From assembly GCA_035048485.1 (NCBI GenBank), contig CM068586.1, forward strand, positions 48,004,215 through 48,068,214: 64,000 bases of DNA, read 5' to 3'. How positions within the stretch are numbered: the stretch's first letter is position 1; each line of letters starts with the position of its first letter. The notes beneath the pieces were generated by a model, which worked only from the letters and a program-made list of their open reading frames with translations, ran no database searches and had not been told where the DNA came from. The translations under genes and the position numbers were made by a program. Below, in pieces: positions 40,401 through 51,464 of this stretch. The DNA comes from Pteria penguin. Taxonomy: Eukaryota > Mollusca > Bivalvia > Pterioida > Pteriidae.

Positions 40401-40703
40401 GGGACACCCTTTAAAACAAGATACAATATCAAACTACTCAAGAAATTCAAGGAAAGAAAGGAAGACAATTTAAGGGAGGAGTTGGAAAATGGGCTGAAGG
40501 GAGAGATGGAAAACGAAAATGAAAATGATGACGTTGTTATTGAACAGATAGAAATGCCGGTTCAAGCATATTTTAAACCAATCGAGTCTGAATGGCAGGA
40601 CGAAAAGATTAAACTTTTTCAAAATAAACTTAAAATAAGAAACTATCACAAAATTCAAAACCACAAATCCTCTCAAATAAAATTGAGACCAGAAAGCCAA
40701 TGA
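37488..40703 (+). CDS. Ginger1-like transposase (Gypsy-type integrase), two exons
   Basis: Exons about 37488-38171 and 39905-40703; the GT-AG intron falls just after the catalytic Glu (L-V-E-R|Y-N-Q-T). The order is Y-P-type N-terminal motif, zinc finger H-x4-H and C-x2-C, DDE core (G-I-D-V-V, S-S-D-Q-G-R-E-F, N-G-L-V-E-R), a GPY/F-like module (W-K-D-P-Y) and an acidic tail. Ginger1 DNA transposons are known for exactly this integrase plus a C-terminal OTU or Ulp1 protease, and an OTU frame overlaps the end here. A one-base shift in an A run near 37752 breaks exon 1. No terminal inverted repeats were found, and no gag, protease or RT lies upstream as a Gypsy element would need. It cuts and joins DNA in the nucleus when active; this copy may be dead or partly domesticated. 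Confidence 0.75.
38727..39035 (+). CDS. Uncharacterised 102-residue frame in the transposase intron
   Basis: This frame has a balanced amino-acid composition unlike the surrounding AT-rich frames (for example V-L-V-A-G-S-A-N-R-D-L-P-D-V-L). It begins with ATG and ends TAA. No family recognised and no splice partners identified. It may be a remnant of a captured gene or an older insertion. Confidence 0.3.
   Translation: MIESRNVLVSVLNHAKLFEENIHFCAMLRDSVEDVLVAGSANRDLPDVLRDIIADISNKLVEYKPGDIYIPSAFFHCAGLFQHGLWGFGYILDDHHQAASTN
39230..39845 (+). repeat. Diverged tandem repeat, unit about 130-150 bp, in the intron
   Basis: Blocks AACTGTTGGGGCTAGGAC, ACACATACTTGTTATG, GACGACACCTA and AAGGTCA recur about four times. 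Reading frames across it are by-products. Confidence 0.75.
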
Positions 40704-41080
40704 GAGGCGACGGCAATTGCTATTTCAGAAGTATATGCTACGCGGTAACAGGAGCCCAACTCCAGCACAACGTAGTAAGAGATGCAGTGGTCGGATGGAT
40801 GCAAAACCACGGGGAAGACATCCAGAAGCAGTTCGGCAAAACTTATCTTGAAGACAGCAACATGGAGGAACCTGGTGTATGGGCGACTGAGGCTGAGGTT
40901 TTAGCCACAGCAGCCTTCCTGAACACAGACATACAAATTCTATGCAAGGCTGGATCTGGAGAGCTTAAGTGGCACAGATACAAGTCGAGCACACTATCTG
41001 ACGGTGTAGGAGACCAGAAATGCATCCATCTTGTCAACGACAGCGGCATACATTTCGACTACGTCGAGTCAGTGATTTAA
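40634..41080 (+). CDS. OTU-family cysteine protease domain
   Basis: The frame opens at 40634, with an ATG at 40700 that overlaps the transposase stop as ATGA. It lies one base back (-1) relative to the transposase. R-G-D-G-N-C-Y-F-R-S-I is the OTU catalytic Cys motif, with the preceding Asp. The C-terminal I-H-F-D-Y-V-E-S supplies the conserved His. Length, about 125 residues, is normal for an OTU domain. OTU proteases remove ubiquitin; in Ginger1 elements the domain is fused to the transposase. Here it may be reached by frameshifting, by re-initiation, or only after a disabling indel. Confidence 0.8.
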   Translation, partial: NKKLSQNSKPQILSNKIETRKPMRGDGNCYFRSICYAVTGAQLQHNVVRDAVVGWMQNHGEDIQKQFGKTYLEDSNMEEPGVWATEAEVLATAAFLNTDIQILCKAGSGELKWHRYKSSTLSDGVGDQKCIHLVNDSGIHFDYVESVI

Positions 41081-41389
41081 AAGTTTGTATGAGGTAGTTG
41101 TGTAACTAAAAATTGTCATGCCGAGATATTTCGTTTCATCTTCGTCATTATTTCGCCCAGATATAGTAATTTGTGAACATTTTGACTTCATTGAATTTCT
41201 AATGGACTCATTAACAGTGGCGAAGTCGATAATTATTAGCTTGCAGATACTAATGTCCGGAGAGGTATTGCCATTACCCCCAACGTCGGCGTCCATGTAC
41301 AGACCAACTTTAGCCTTGTCTGTGGACAGATAAGTCTTTGCTAAATCACCTGTTCATTTCTTGTTACAATACCTTTCACATCATACTAC

Positions 41390-41960
41390 ACTAGTACTCT
41401 AATTTTTTATTTGATCTAGTGACCTTGACCTTGAAGTTTGACCTGCATTTGTACATTTAAAAAACTTTAACCTTGACCATAATTTTTAACCAAAAGATAT
41501 ATGGTTTTCATATTTCACATGTGCATCCACTTTTCACATCTCATTATCATTTTGACTGAGTGACCAGGGGCCACATGTACAAAGATTCGCAAGCTTTACG
41601 AGTACTCATAAGCAACTCGTAGTATACATTTACGACGAGTAGCTTACGAGTACTCGTAAAGCTTACGAATCTTTGTCTTGACGTTTGACTTACTTCTCAA
41701 GTTCTGAAAAACTTTAACCTTGGCCATAGCTTTTGAACCAATAGAGATAGCACTTTCATGATTCATATGTACTTTCGTTGTAACAAGATCTTTACCATCA
41801 TTTTGACTTTGTGACCTTGACATTTATAAGTTTGAACTACTTTTCAAAATCTTTACTGGGCTATAACTTTTGAATCAGAGTAGTTAGGGCTTTTATATGC
41901 AACATATGTGTTTCGTGTGACAAGACCTTTCTCCTGGTACCATTTTCTTAAATCCGTGCA
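41390..41960 (+). repeat. Diverged tandem repeat of the GACCTTGACC type
   Basis: Units with GTGACCTTGACCTT, AAACTTTAACCTTG(A/G)CCATA and a TTCATATTTCACATGTG-like block recur about three times with heavy drift. The family resembles the intron array at 39.2-39.8 kb. Confidence 0.55.
41579..41676. mobile_element. 98-bp fold-back element
   Basis: Nearly perfect inverted arms of about 43 bp (41579-41621 and 41634-41676) around a short centre. The ends are ACAAAGATTCG and CGAATCTTTGT. It interrupts the tandem repeat, as expected of a tiny MITE. Confidence 0.75.
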
Positions 41961-43179
41961 AGCTTAGCTGGAGACCTTTATATAAGACGTGCTCTAGCGT
42001 CGAAGTCATGAGACATTTTTGCCATAAAGAACATTTGTACAAACCTTGACTGAAATTAGTCTACTGATGAATGAATTAGCGGAATGCTTGCTTAGCTGGT
42101 AACATTGAAACAGAGATATGAATTCACATCATACCAATCACTTAGGTCAAACGAAACATATTTTGGTAAAGTTTGATAGAAATCCATTCTCAGATAGCTG
42201 AATTACAGAGCGAATTTGAAGATAAGCTGTGCTTTTGAAAACGAGACCTTAGGTCACCGTCAAGATCATAACACATTTATGTGTCATAAGGAATATTTGT
42301 GCAAATCTGTAACAACATTATATGTTTGCATCGCAGTTCTAAATGAACAGATTTTTACGCAGAGAATGACAGCGGACAAGCAGATTGACAAACGCCGAGG
42401 AAAGTAATTACATGTGATAGTCTCCCGAGATTCGCCGATAATGGATCAAGCAAGCCCTGTGGCTCAAGCTAAAATCACCAGTCGGAGGGATATTTGCGTC
42501 AAATATGAAGTTATTCCAAGAGTTTGCTAGAAAATATGTCCTGAACGGAGAAATCCATGTGAGTGCACAGTGACCTATATCATAGAGTCGTGATATTGAC
42601 CATAAGGTGAGTTTTCTGTCCTTTCCTAATTTGCATAACAATATGTAGTCCGCAGAAGTAGAAAAAGATTGGTATAAAACATAGCCATATACTGAAGTGA
42701 TTGGAAATCATGTGCTCTTTTTTAAGTTTTACACGGTTTATTATCCATAAATTGTCTTGGTCAATCAACCGGCTAGTTAGGCCATTCCGAATTTTTTTTC
42801 TGTTTAGCGTCCACTCGGAGAACAAAAACCTACCCACCTATTCAATTAAAAAACAAAAGGACGTACACAAAACGAAGCAATTTTCAACAAATTAATTGTA
42901 TTATTTTGTGCTTATATTTAGACGGGTCATTATAATCCTGTGTCGGATCATGCTATGGTTTCAGGATAAATGTTCAATAAAAATCCGAAAATTAACATTC
43001 GTTAAAAACTTTTATGCAGAGCGAAATTATTATCTTTGCGACCGATGTATAAAGCGTTCCCATTATAAAGTATACAAAACTTCTCAGCCCGACCCCACGT
43101 TCGATTTTGTTCAAAATCAATAGGTGGCAAGGGTTCATTACTCTCCTGATACTGTGAAAATTTGGAGTGAACCAAGTTA
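41961..43179. other. no gene recognised
   Basis: Short frames only. No family signature or convincing exon seen on either strand. Confidence 0.4.
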
Positions 43180-43396
43180 TTGCGACACGCAGATCAGTAT
43201 AAAGAAGAAAAACATAATAATAATAATAGGTCGGAAATACAACGAACAGAAAGGTCTCCGACTACGTCGGAAGACCTTAATTACATAAATTGTCCAAATA
43301 TGCCTCGAGTAACTCGGACAATTCACTCTTGAAAAGATAAATACATACTTCAATGACTCAATGTACGTAGATTAATAATCAAGCCGAAAACTTAGA

Positions 43397-46300
43397 TTGC
43401 CCTCTGTGTCCACTCTTCATATACCTGGTATTTCTTGTAGAAAATTATTCGGCACCACTAAAGTTCTTATTTCTCCACTTAAAAGTAGTTTCCCTATTAA
43501 ACGTTCGATCTCATTTTCAAAAACATTCACACCTATAAATTCTTACAGAGCTGTCAATTCTATACGCAGAGGGTATTCTAAGATTAATAAGTTCAACGCC
43601 AAGAAATGTCTTACTTGCCATCATTTAAACTGCAAGTCCAATATTGAATCTTCGGTTAATGGAAATATATTTAACACCAAATTAGACAAAGACATAGATT
43701 GAAATATTGCCAATGTTATATATGTCATCACTTGAGAAGCTAGAGGATGTGGGGCTCAATATGTCGGGGAAACTTCTCAAACTTTGAAACAACGTTTTCG
43801 GAATCATTCCTATAAAATTCGTAATAATTCACGACGTAAATACCAGAATTTTCTTTATAACCACTTTAATAAATACCAACATAATATTAACAATGTGAAA
43901 ATAACTCCAGTAGAAAATATCTCTAAATTACCAGGTGATACGAAATCAGATGTTAAAAAACGACTTTTGGAAACCGAGCTCTACTGGATTTAACACAAAC
44001 CCCATACCCTCTCAACGACCAAATATATCGACAAGGTAATATTTCTTCTCGTCAGAATAAGATCAATATTTTTACATTAAGACATAAAACTATTAGAAAA
44101 CGTAGGTCACATGGTCGTCGCCGTAATCGTAACATCGGAAAACGTAATCGTTTAAATAGGTCATTAAACGATCTTCTATTTATCGCAAAAAATAATGGCC
44201 GTCATGAACTTTTGCATGCACTATGCTCTATTCCGGTAAATAAATTGAAACCTATCCTGGACGAAGCTGATCTTCGAAGTTTACGCATCTCTGATTGATA
44301 TAAACTGAATATGATTATTTTATTTTCATATAATAAACTCTTTCCTCGTATCCGTCTCTTCCACCCAAGCAGCAATTTCTCAAAATTAAATTTATTAATA
44401 AAGGCTTCGATCTACTTAACATTTCTAATATTTTCCGTGATCATAGAGTCACATCTAAAATCCCCCAATATTTTGAGAATTTAGAAACTCCACTTATTTG
44501 TTACCAGTACAAAAAGCCTATAAGAAATCTTATTTTAAATTATTATAAAGTTACATCTAACCCTGATGTTTCAGACTCTATTCCTTCGTCGTGTTCTTGT
44601 GAAAATTCTAAATATGTTTATAAACCGGCAGGTCATGTTATTACTGGTGACCTTAACTGTATTTCGGACAAGAAATTGCGCACCCTTTTTGGAAAAGGAC
44701 CTAAATATAGGTTACCGTCCAGGATGGAGATCAATAAATGCCGTGACGTTATAGAAGATGCTTTAACTACATATTGTAAACGTTGGTGTAAAAAAGAACA
44801 GGTAAAGGTTCATGCTCTTAACGATTGGAAATACGAGATTTTAAGAATTGTCGATATCCGTATTAACAACTTTACGGAAAATCCGCATTTATTTCAACAG
44901 CCTAATACATTGACGTCAAATTCTATTAAAAAGAAGATAGCTGACTTACATGCTAAATATGTCTTTATTCCCGCTGATAAAGCAGGTAATAACATAATAG
45001 TTGTTTGAAAACTATATTATATTGAAGTACTTAAAAACGAATTATACTCCACTCATACATATGTGGAAAGCCCTACCTCAAAAGAGAGCACCTTGCACGA
45101 TATCCTCATGACCATGTCCGACTTCAAAATTAAAACTGATAAATCTGATCTACCAACCATGTATTGGCTCCCAAAACTACATAAAAGTCCATATAAATCA
45201 CGTTTTATATCTAATTCTAGCCACTGCTCTACTACGGTACTATCGAAACATATTACGTCTGCTCTAACTGCTATAAAAGATCATATTATCAAATATTGTG
45301 ATGTCGCATTTCATAATAGTAACATCAATTACTTTTGGTCGATTAAAAATTCTCATGAAGTTATAGGCAAACTTCTTTCGCTAAATTTCAAAGCGACTCA
45401 AATTTCTACATTTGATTTCTACACTTTATACATCTCTGCCTCATGATTTGATTAAAAGCAAGTTGCTGTCTCTTATACAATGGTGTTTTCACAGAGAATC
45501 TAAAACTTACATATGTACTTCCAATAACTCTGGATTCTTTTCCAACAAACAATATACTTCATATAAATACTGGACTTGCAAGGAATTATGTAAAGCACTA
45601 GATTTTCTCATGAATAATATTTTTGTGCAATTTGATGGCAAGATATATCAACAAATAGTTGGGATTCCTATGGGTACTAACTGCACGCCTCTGATAGCAG
45701 ATTTATTTCTTTATTGTTATGAGAGGGATTTTATGGTTTCTACTCAAAAATCAAAACGTTTGACCTCATTGACAAATTTAACAATACTTGCAGATATCTG
45801 GATGACATTTTGGTTATCGACAACCCTGAATTCGAACAATTTATATCAGAAATATATCCACCAGAGCTCACATTGAATAAAGCTAATACTTGAGATAAAT
45901 CTACACCTTTCTTAGATTTAAACATCAAAATTATCAACAACTTAATATATACTAATATTTATGATAAACGCGAGGATTTTCGATTTTCTATTGTAAATAT
46001 CCCTTACTTGGATGGCGATGTCCCTCGACTCCCATCATATGGTATCTATATATCTCAATTAGTTCGATTTGTCAGAGGCTGCACCGATGTTTTGGACTTT
46101 CATAAACGAAATTTACAAATTACTACTAAACTTTTAACTCAGGGTTACAGATATCACAAGCTAAGAAAAACATTCGGCAAATTCTTCAGATCTTATTCAG
46201 AACTTCTATCTAAATTTGGAAATATTTCTTTTCAACAGTATGTATCCAATGGAATTTCCCATCCTAATTTTTACGGTGATCTCGTATATAAACTACGGAA

Positions 46301-46484
46301 AGTAAAAGGCTCCGATAACGTTATTTTATCATGTAATAAAATAGTCAAACGTCTCCTAAATAGACAATATGATATTGAGATCATCAAAAAGACTATAGGT
46401 CTTGTATTTGGCCCCTCTACAGCCTTATGCAGACTTTTACTTGAACGTTGCACGCTGACTAACAGGGCGGTAGGGACTATATGA
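43397..46484 (+). pseudogene. Naiad endonuclease-RT frame with three Cys-aligned TGA codons, frameshifted
   Basis: The endonuclease region (43397-43993) is open except for TGA at 43700-43702 and 43733-43735. Against the Cys-family copy at 900 bp both fall on Cys: the one before the N-I-V-Y stretch and the first Cys of the C-x2-C in the GIY motif. A C-S-C linker (44590s) and G-H-V-I-T-G-D-L follow. A third TGA at 45006-45008 is the only break between 44337 and about 45420, and aligns with the Cys of N-N-Y-T-F-T-C in the other family. The RT has Q-I-V-G-I-P-M-G-T-N-C (about 45655) and R-Y-L-D-D (45792-45806). Another TGA at 44296 has no clear Cys partner. Frameshifts near 43991, 44300, 45415 and 45780-46000 show this copy is no longer intact. 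Naiads with several selenocysteines have been described in clams and spiders. Confidence 0.8.
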
Positions 46485-46536
46485 CGGGCCTTGTCCAAAC
46501 CTCTTTCAGAGGAGACATGGTCCTGAACCTCGTCCC
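46473..46536 (+). promoter_or_regulatory. SECIS-like element, type 2
   Basis: The lower helix GGGAC (46473-46477) pairs with GTCCC (46532-46536). The core ATGA (46481-46484) faces GA (46525-46526), giving the G-A/A-G tandem. Helix II is ten pairs with one T-T mismatch (46486-46495 with 46514-46523). Unpaired AAA at 46497-46499 lies 12 nt above the core, and an extra helix CCTCT/AGAGG caps it. This order and spacing is the type 2 SECIS pattern that recodes UGA as selenocysteine. Its core TGA is also the last stop of the RT frame. Confidence 0.8.
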
Positions 46537-47210
46537 CTCTGACTGTTAGTCGGGACTCCTACAGATCTAGGGTCTGAGCTCGCTTTCAGACTGGCAGAGC
46601 ACGGTTTATCATGTTGATGTCGCATATATTTTTATACCATCATGTGTTTTACAATACCTTACGTGTTTATATTTTTATGACCTCTCAATATGCGATACCT
46701 GTTGACCCTTGTTCTTTACATGGAGGATTTTTTATAAATTTTTAAATGTACGTCTTTTGATTGTTCTGCTGTTACGGTGAGTGGGAAGGTGGGCCCGTAA
46801 ACCGGTTAACCACACCATTTGTTTGGCTTTTGTCAAATTAAATGACCGTCCTAAGTCGGTATCGTAATTGCAATACAATGAAATATTTTTGTAATGTGTT
46901 AAATGTTCTATTATATTATTTATATTCATGTATTGTATAGCTCCATGGTGACTTCTGCCACATAAGTGAGCCGGTAACTCCTCTTTTTTCTCTCATAGTT
47001 TTAAAGCACAAATCTGATAATTATACGACACAGCCATTCATAATATAACGAAAAACAGCATCAATTTTATTATTTCACGGACAACGAAGACATGAAGCAT
47101 GTATGTACTACTTTTTTACGTACGAATTCAATATATCCGGTTTCTGATGTAATATGTAGTGTAAACCCATAACGGTGGAACTGACATCAGGGGGGAAGAT
47201 TTGCAATGGT

Positions 47211-47253
47211 GGAAGATCTGCAATGGAATTTCCGGTTCCATTGCAGATCTTCC
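47211..47253. repeat. Perfect hairpin, 18-bp arms
   Basis: GGAAGATCTGCAATGGAA and its exact inverse flank a 7-base loop. Two shorter copies of GGAAG(A/G)T(C/T)TGCAATGG lie beside it, just before the SINE. Confidence 0.85.
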
Positions 47254-47289
47254 GGGGGGAAGGTCTGCAATGGAGGAAGGTCTTTAATA

Positions 47290-47640
47290 TAACACCGGCG
47301 TGGCCTAGTCGGACTCCTGATCGGGAGGCCGGGGTTCGAGTCCCGCTCTGGTCATGCCGGTGTACTGTCTTTCGGATGAGACAGTAAAAACCAAGGCCCC
47401 GTGTTGTGGTATGCATGGCATGTTAAAGATCCCTCACTGCTTCGGGTGGGTCCGTTGCGAAGGTCAAATTTTTTATGCCCCGCATCAGGCATATGCCGTC
47501 ACCATATACGTGAAATATTCGTGGTGGGAGGTAAAACAAAAATCAATCATATTATCATTCATTTTATTATTACTATTATTATTATCATTCTTCTTCTTAT
47601 TATTATTACTATTATTATTATTGTTGTTGTTGTCGTTGTA
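47290..47640 (+). mobile_element. tRNA-derived SINE, second plus-strand copy
   Basis: Same family and position as the SINE at 14.5 kb, marking the left end of the duplicated segment. The head has lost about 12 bp between the A-box region and CTCCTGATCGGG. The ATT tail is interrupted. Confidence 0.8.
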
Positions 47641-49269
47641 GTTCAAAATTCATTTACAGAAATTTCATATGCCATCCTATGTCTAAGATTTGCCTACTGT
47701 ATGCATGTTCATGATAAAACAAGTGAATTATTTGTACGGTTGCTGGACTCCACTAGTATAAATGAAGTATTTAGAATACGTGGAAACCATGGGATGAAAT
47801 GGAAATTTGCATCTGTTGAATTCAAGACTGGCCACATTAAAATGTAATGTACAATGTATTAAAAGTGAAAAAGTAAAACTCTTTAAAGTAATGAATTTAA
47901 ACATCACAAAAACTTTAAAGCGGAATTATTATTCAATATACATTACAAAAATGACATGCAAAAACATTCCCCCTTTGGATGAAAATACTGAAGGATAACT
48001 TCGATACCAAATGAATGCAAAAATGAAGTCGAAATTGTTTTGAGCACGTTTTACAAATTGTACACTTGATTTTATATTGGTAAGAATTTTCTTAAATCAT
48101 TTCTATAACAGATTGAAATAGTTGCTCAGAGGGGCTCTGATTATAGAGGTGACAGCGATAGACAACATACAAATGTATGAAATAAGGCTGTGCAGAAGGT
48201 GAATATTATATAAGCTATAATGAATATAATTCCTTATAAATGCAAAATAAGAAATTCACTGATGTCAAGTGAATATGGCACTAACAAATGTACCACAAAA
48301 CCATATGGAACGATCCATCGGGACACTTATAAAAGAGAAGATGTAAGACATCTGATCGAGTTGTATGACACAAATCACCAAGGACATGCACAAAAATTGC
48401 AAAAACGTTCATGAAGTTTGATTTCTAATTTGTTTTAATATTGTATTTTATTTTTATTCTAGTAAAGAGTGTTTCAAACGAAAGCTTCCAATCATTTGCA
48501 AATATCATTTCACCATTTGTAATTTCTCTATTGAAAATATTATTTGAACAAGGTACAGCTGTATTGTTATTTTCAAATTCATAAAGAATTATACACAGCG
48601 TACCAATAAGTAGTATTTTCCGTATGTAATGTTATGTTCTTTACTTATATACTAATGGTCTGTTAATACTATCTTTAAATATTACAGAAACCTCCGAATC
48701 GGAATGTGAGGTGATGGATTTAGGAATGACAGAAGATAGCAGTAACGAAACAAAAGCAAGCGAGACTGAACAGGATATTTATAAAACAGAAAGAAAATTA
48801 GAACAGAATACAGTAACAAGCAAGACCGATATAAATGTTGAAATAAACACGGGTAAGATGACGTATATGTATAATTGTCAATAAGGGTATCATTTGACAT
48901 TGGCACATATGCTACATATATAAGGGTCATCGAAAATACTTCGAGATATCCATAGCTCCAGATATCAAAATTTCGTGTTTAGGATCATCACAAATATGCA
49001 ATCTTGCAGTTGTTAATATACACCGATTAATTTGACATTTGTGCTTATTATAGTAGATCTACGAAATATACAGATATTCATCAATAATTATATGAAGATG
49101 TGCATATTGTTACTGAATGATAATAATATAAATCTCTCTATATCTTTTATATTTAATGAATTTATAAAGAGAATATAAAACATCGTGTTTCAATTCAGTA
49201 ATATTGTAGTTTAAATTCAATACTGGATATAACTGTCTTCTACTAAAACTAAGGACGGGCTAACACATA

Positions 49270-49480
49270 AGACAAGATTGATTGATTGATTTTTGTTTAA
49301 CGTCTCACCACAAATATTTCACGTATATGGTGATGGCATCTGCCTGACGCGGGGCACACAAATTTTGACGTTTGCAGCAGACCCACCCGATGCAGTGAGG
49401 GCTCTTTAACGTGCCATGCATACCACAACACAGGGCCTTGGTTTTTACTGTCTCATCCGAAAGACAGTACACCGGCACAT
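49270..49480 (-). mobile_element. tRNA-derived SINE, 5'-truncated, minus strand
   Basis: Reverse complement of the SINE body. It starts with ATTGATTGATT and stops near CCGAAAGACAGTACACCGGC, so the tRNA-like head is missing. Confidence 0.75.
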
Positions 49481-49998
49481 AAGATGAGATAAAGACACGT
49501 CATAATTTTATTTTCTACTATTACTTTGCATGAAAATACATACACACGGATTCGAAATGAAAATAGATTAATGAACAATGTAAAGAAATTCTTTTACAAA
49601 ACGCAGGTATGAAATGCAGTAATTACAATTAACATTATTTAATAGAAGTCTGAATTTAATAAGCTATGATCATTTACTAATATTTGGTATAAATAACACG
49701 GTACGCATGGACGCAATCGATTATGTAATTACTGCGGCTTTGTACACCGACACGGTCACACCACGCAAGTGATCTGTCATCTAGGGTAAGCGCTGCAGGG
49801 GATATTGTCAATAAGAAGGGGACTGTATTCGAGATATTAGCATCGTATTCGACTTACCTGTGGTAAATTTAATATTGAATCATAATATGAAGGATTTTTT
49901 TTTCAGGACTGACGTTCAACTTCAAGATATCACGGTATTCGAGATACTACTGTTCAAGATATCGAAGTTTTATTGTATATATATATATATATATATAT

Positions 49999-51082
49999 AC
50001 AGTTGGGTGCAGTCCTAACCTTACATAAAGTACACTTCAAGTTAACTTTATGACTGCTTTTCAAGTTCACTTGGCGACAACAGAGTAAACTTGGAATCAA
50101 GTTTAGTAGTAAACTTGATTTCAAGTTTACTAGTAAACTTGATTCCAAGTTTACTACTAAACTCGATTCCAAGTTTACTCCAAGTGCACTTCAAGTTTAG
50201 TTTATTTTCTATATACATGTGCATTAACTATATTTTTCTATTAAATATATACATATAAAAGCACTTAAAAGGAAATTGTAACAACATTCACTATTCATAA
50301 GTATCGGATCAACCTCAATGAAGGTTAATGCAAATCGCTCGAGAAAAACGGGTCAATATAAAAGCACAGGTAAGCGATAACGATACTAAAACAATTAAAA
50401 AATTGCCAAATTTTCGAAGCAATCTGCTTCCTCTTCAGGACACACACATACAAACACTTACATAAATATAAAGACACGAAAAGATAGATAGAAAATATAT
50501 ACAAAGCACTAGTCTAATAAAAACTGGTTTCTTGAATTGGCTACATAATGAGCGTTTCACTATGCACTATCTAATAGGAAATGAGCCAAACACCAGCTAA
50601 CAGCTTGCTTACAGGTCAAGTGGCGCCCCCTAAAATGTATTTGCATTGACCTACTGGAGGTAAATAGACTAGGTGATAAGAATTTATAGATAGAAGGACA
50701 AAGAAAATAAATAACAGAAATAAATGGGAGTGAAAAACAAATAACTGATAAAATAAGTACCAATAATAATAATAATAATAAAAATACTGTCAAGACAAGT
50801 GGTAATATTGGATGACGAGTTACATGACTCATATATGCAATTGTACATAATAAGACAATTATTTCTATCGTGTTATACGAAACTGGATTATTGTAATAAA
50901 CAAACGTGAAAAGTAAACTTGGTGTCATGTGATAGTAAACTTGAAACGGAATTACTTTAAAGTAAACTTAATATCAAGTGCACTTAACTAAACTTTATGA
51001 CTGGTATTCAGGACGAAAAACTAAACTTAAAGTGCACTTGTCAAGTGCAGTTGAATGTAAGGTTAGGACTGCACCCAACTGT
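49999..51082. mobile_element. TA-flanked non-autonomous DNA element, 28-bp terminal inverted repeats
   Basis: Left ACAGTTGGGTGCAGTCCTAA... and its exact inverse at 51055-51082, with TA at both outer edges as in the Tc1/mariner group. Inside each end are arrays of AAGTTTACT and AAGTGCACTT in opposite orientation. The centre carries the repeat shared with 26.4 kb. No transposase gene. Confidence 0.8.
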
Positions 51083-51139
51083 ATCTAAAGCGCAAATAGA
51101 ATCAGTGAAACACCTGGGAGTACTATGGACCTTGGATCT

Positions 51140-51335
51140 CCGAAGAAATACCTGTAGAAAATAAAGACAAATTAGACAAACATATAAAGCACAAAGACAC
51201 CACAGCTAACAAGGCACCCTATATTTCACTTATATTCGTTCCCCGCCTGGGACTCGAACCCACGACCTATGGTGCCGAATCACCTAACTGTCATGCATCC
51301 GACCCTCTAACCGACTGCGCTACCCGAGCTCCACA
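51140..51335 (-). mobile_element. tRNA-derived SINE of a different family
   Basis: The minus strand has an A-box-like GGTAGCGCAGTCGGTTAGA and B-box GGTTCGAGTCC in a tRNA-like head. The 5' and 3' acceptor strands do not pair, so it is not a functional tRNA gene. Confidence 0.6.
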
Positions 51336-51464
51336 AAAATATATATAGCATATGTGCAAATGTCAAATGATGCACATTGACAGTTATGAACTAATCAAAG
51401 AACCATAGGTGATGAGATGCCATAAAAGATTAAGCATCCCCTGACTACTCACATTCGGCGTAAT

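Larger units (their letters stand above)
43180..47000 (+). mobile_element. Selenocysteine-type Naiad retroelement, near full length
   Basis: The most complete member of its family here: a 5' leader with short hairpins (AAGGTCT...AGACCTT at 43250-43280), endonuclease, C-x-C linker, RT, a SECIS-like element overlapping the end of the coding region, a 3' UTR of about 0.5 kb, and the terminus CTCCTCTTTTTTCTC. Tails of this family occur at 3.1, 4.1, 10.1, 19.0, 20.4, 28.3, 51.5 and 62.9 kb. Confidence 0.85.

Noticed and set aside
37449..40703. Gypsy LTR retrotransposon
   Set aside because: The integrase is Gypsy-like, but no RT, RNase H, gag or LTRs surround it, and the OTU domain favours Ginger1.
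44296..44298. Fourth selenocysteine codon in the Naiad
   Set aside because: TGA is in a region with frameshifts on both sides and no Cys could be aligned to it.
51236..51335. tRNA-Ser or tRNA-Leu gene
   Set aside because: Boxes are good, but the acceptor arms do not pair and a SINE-like body follows.
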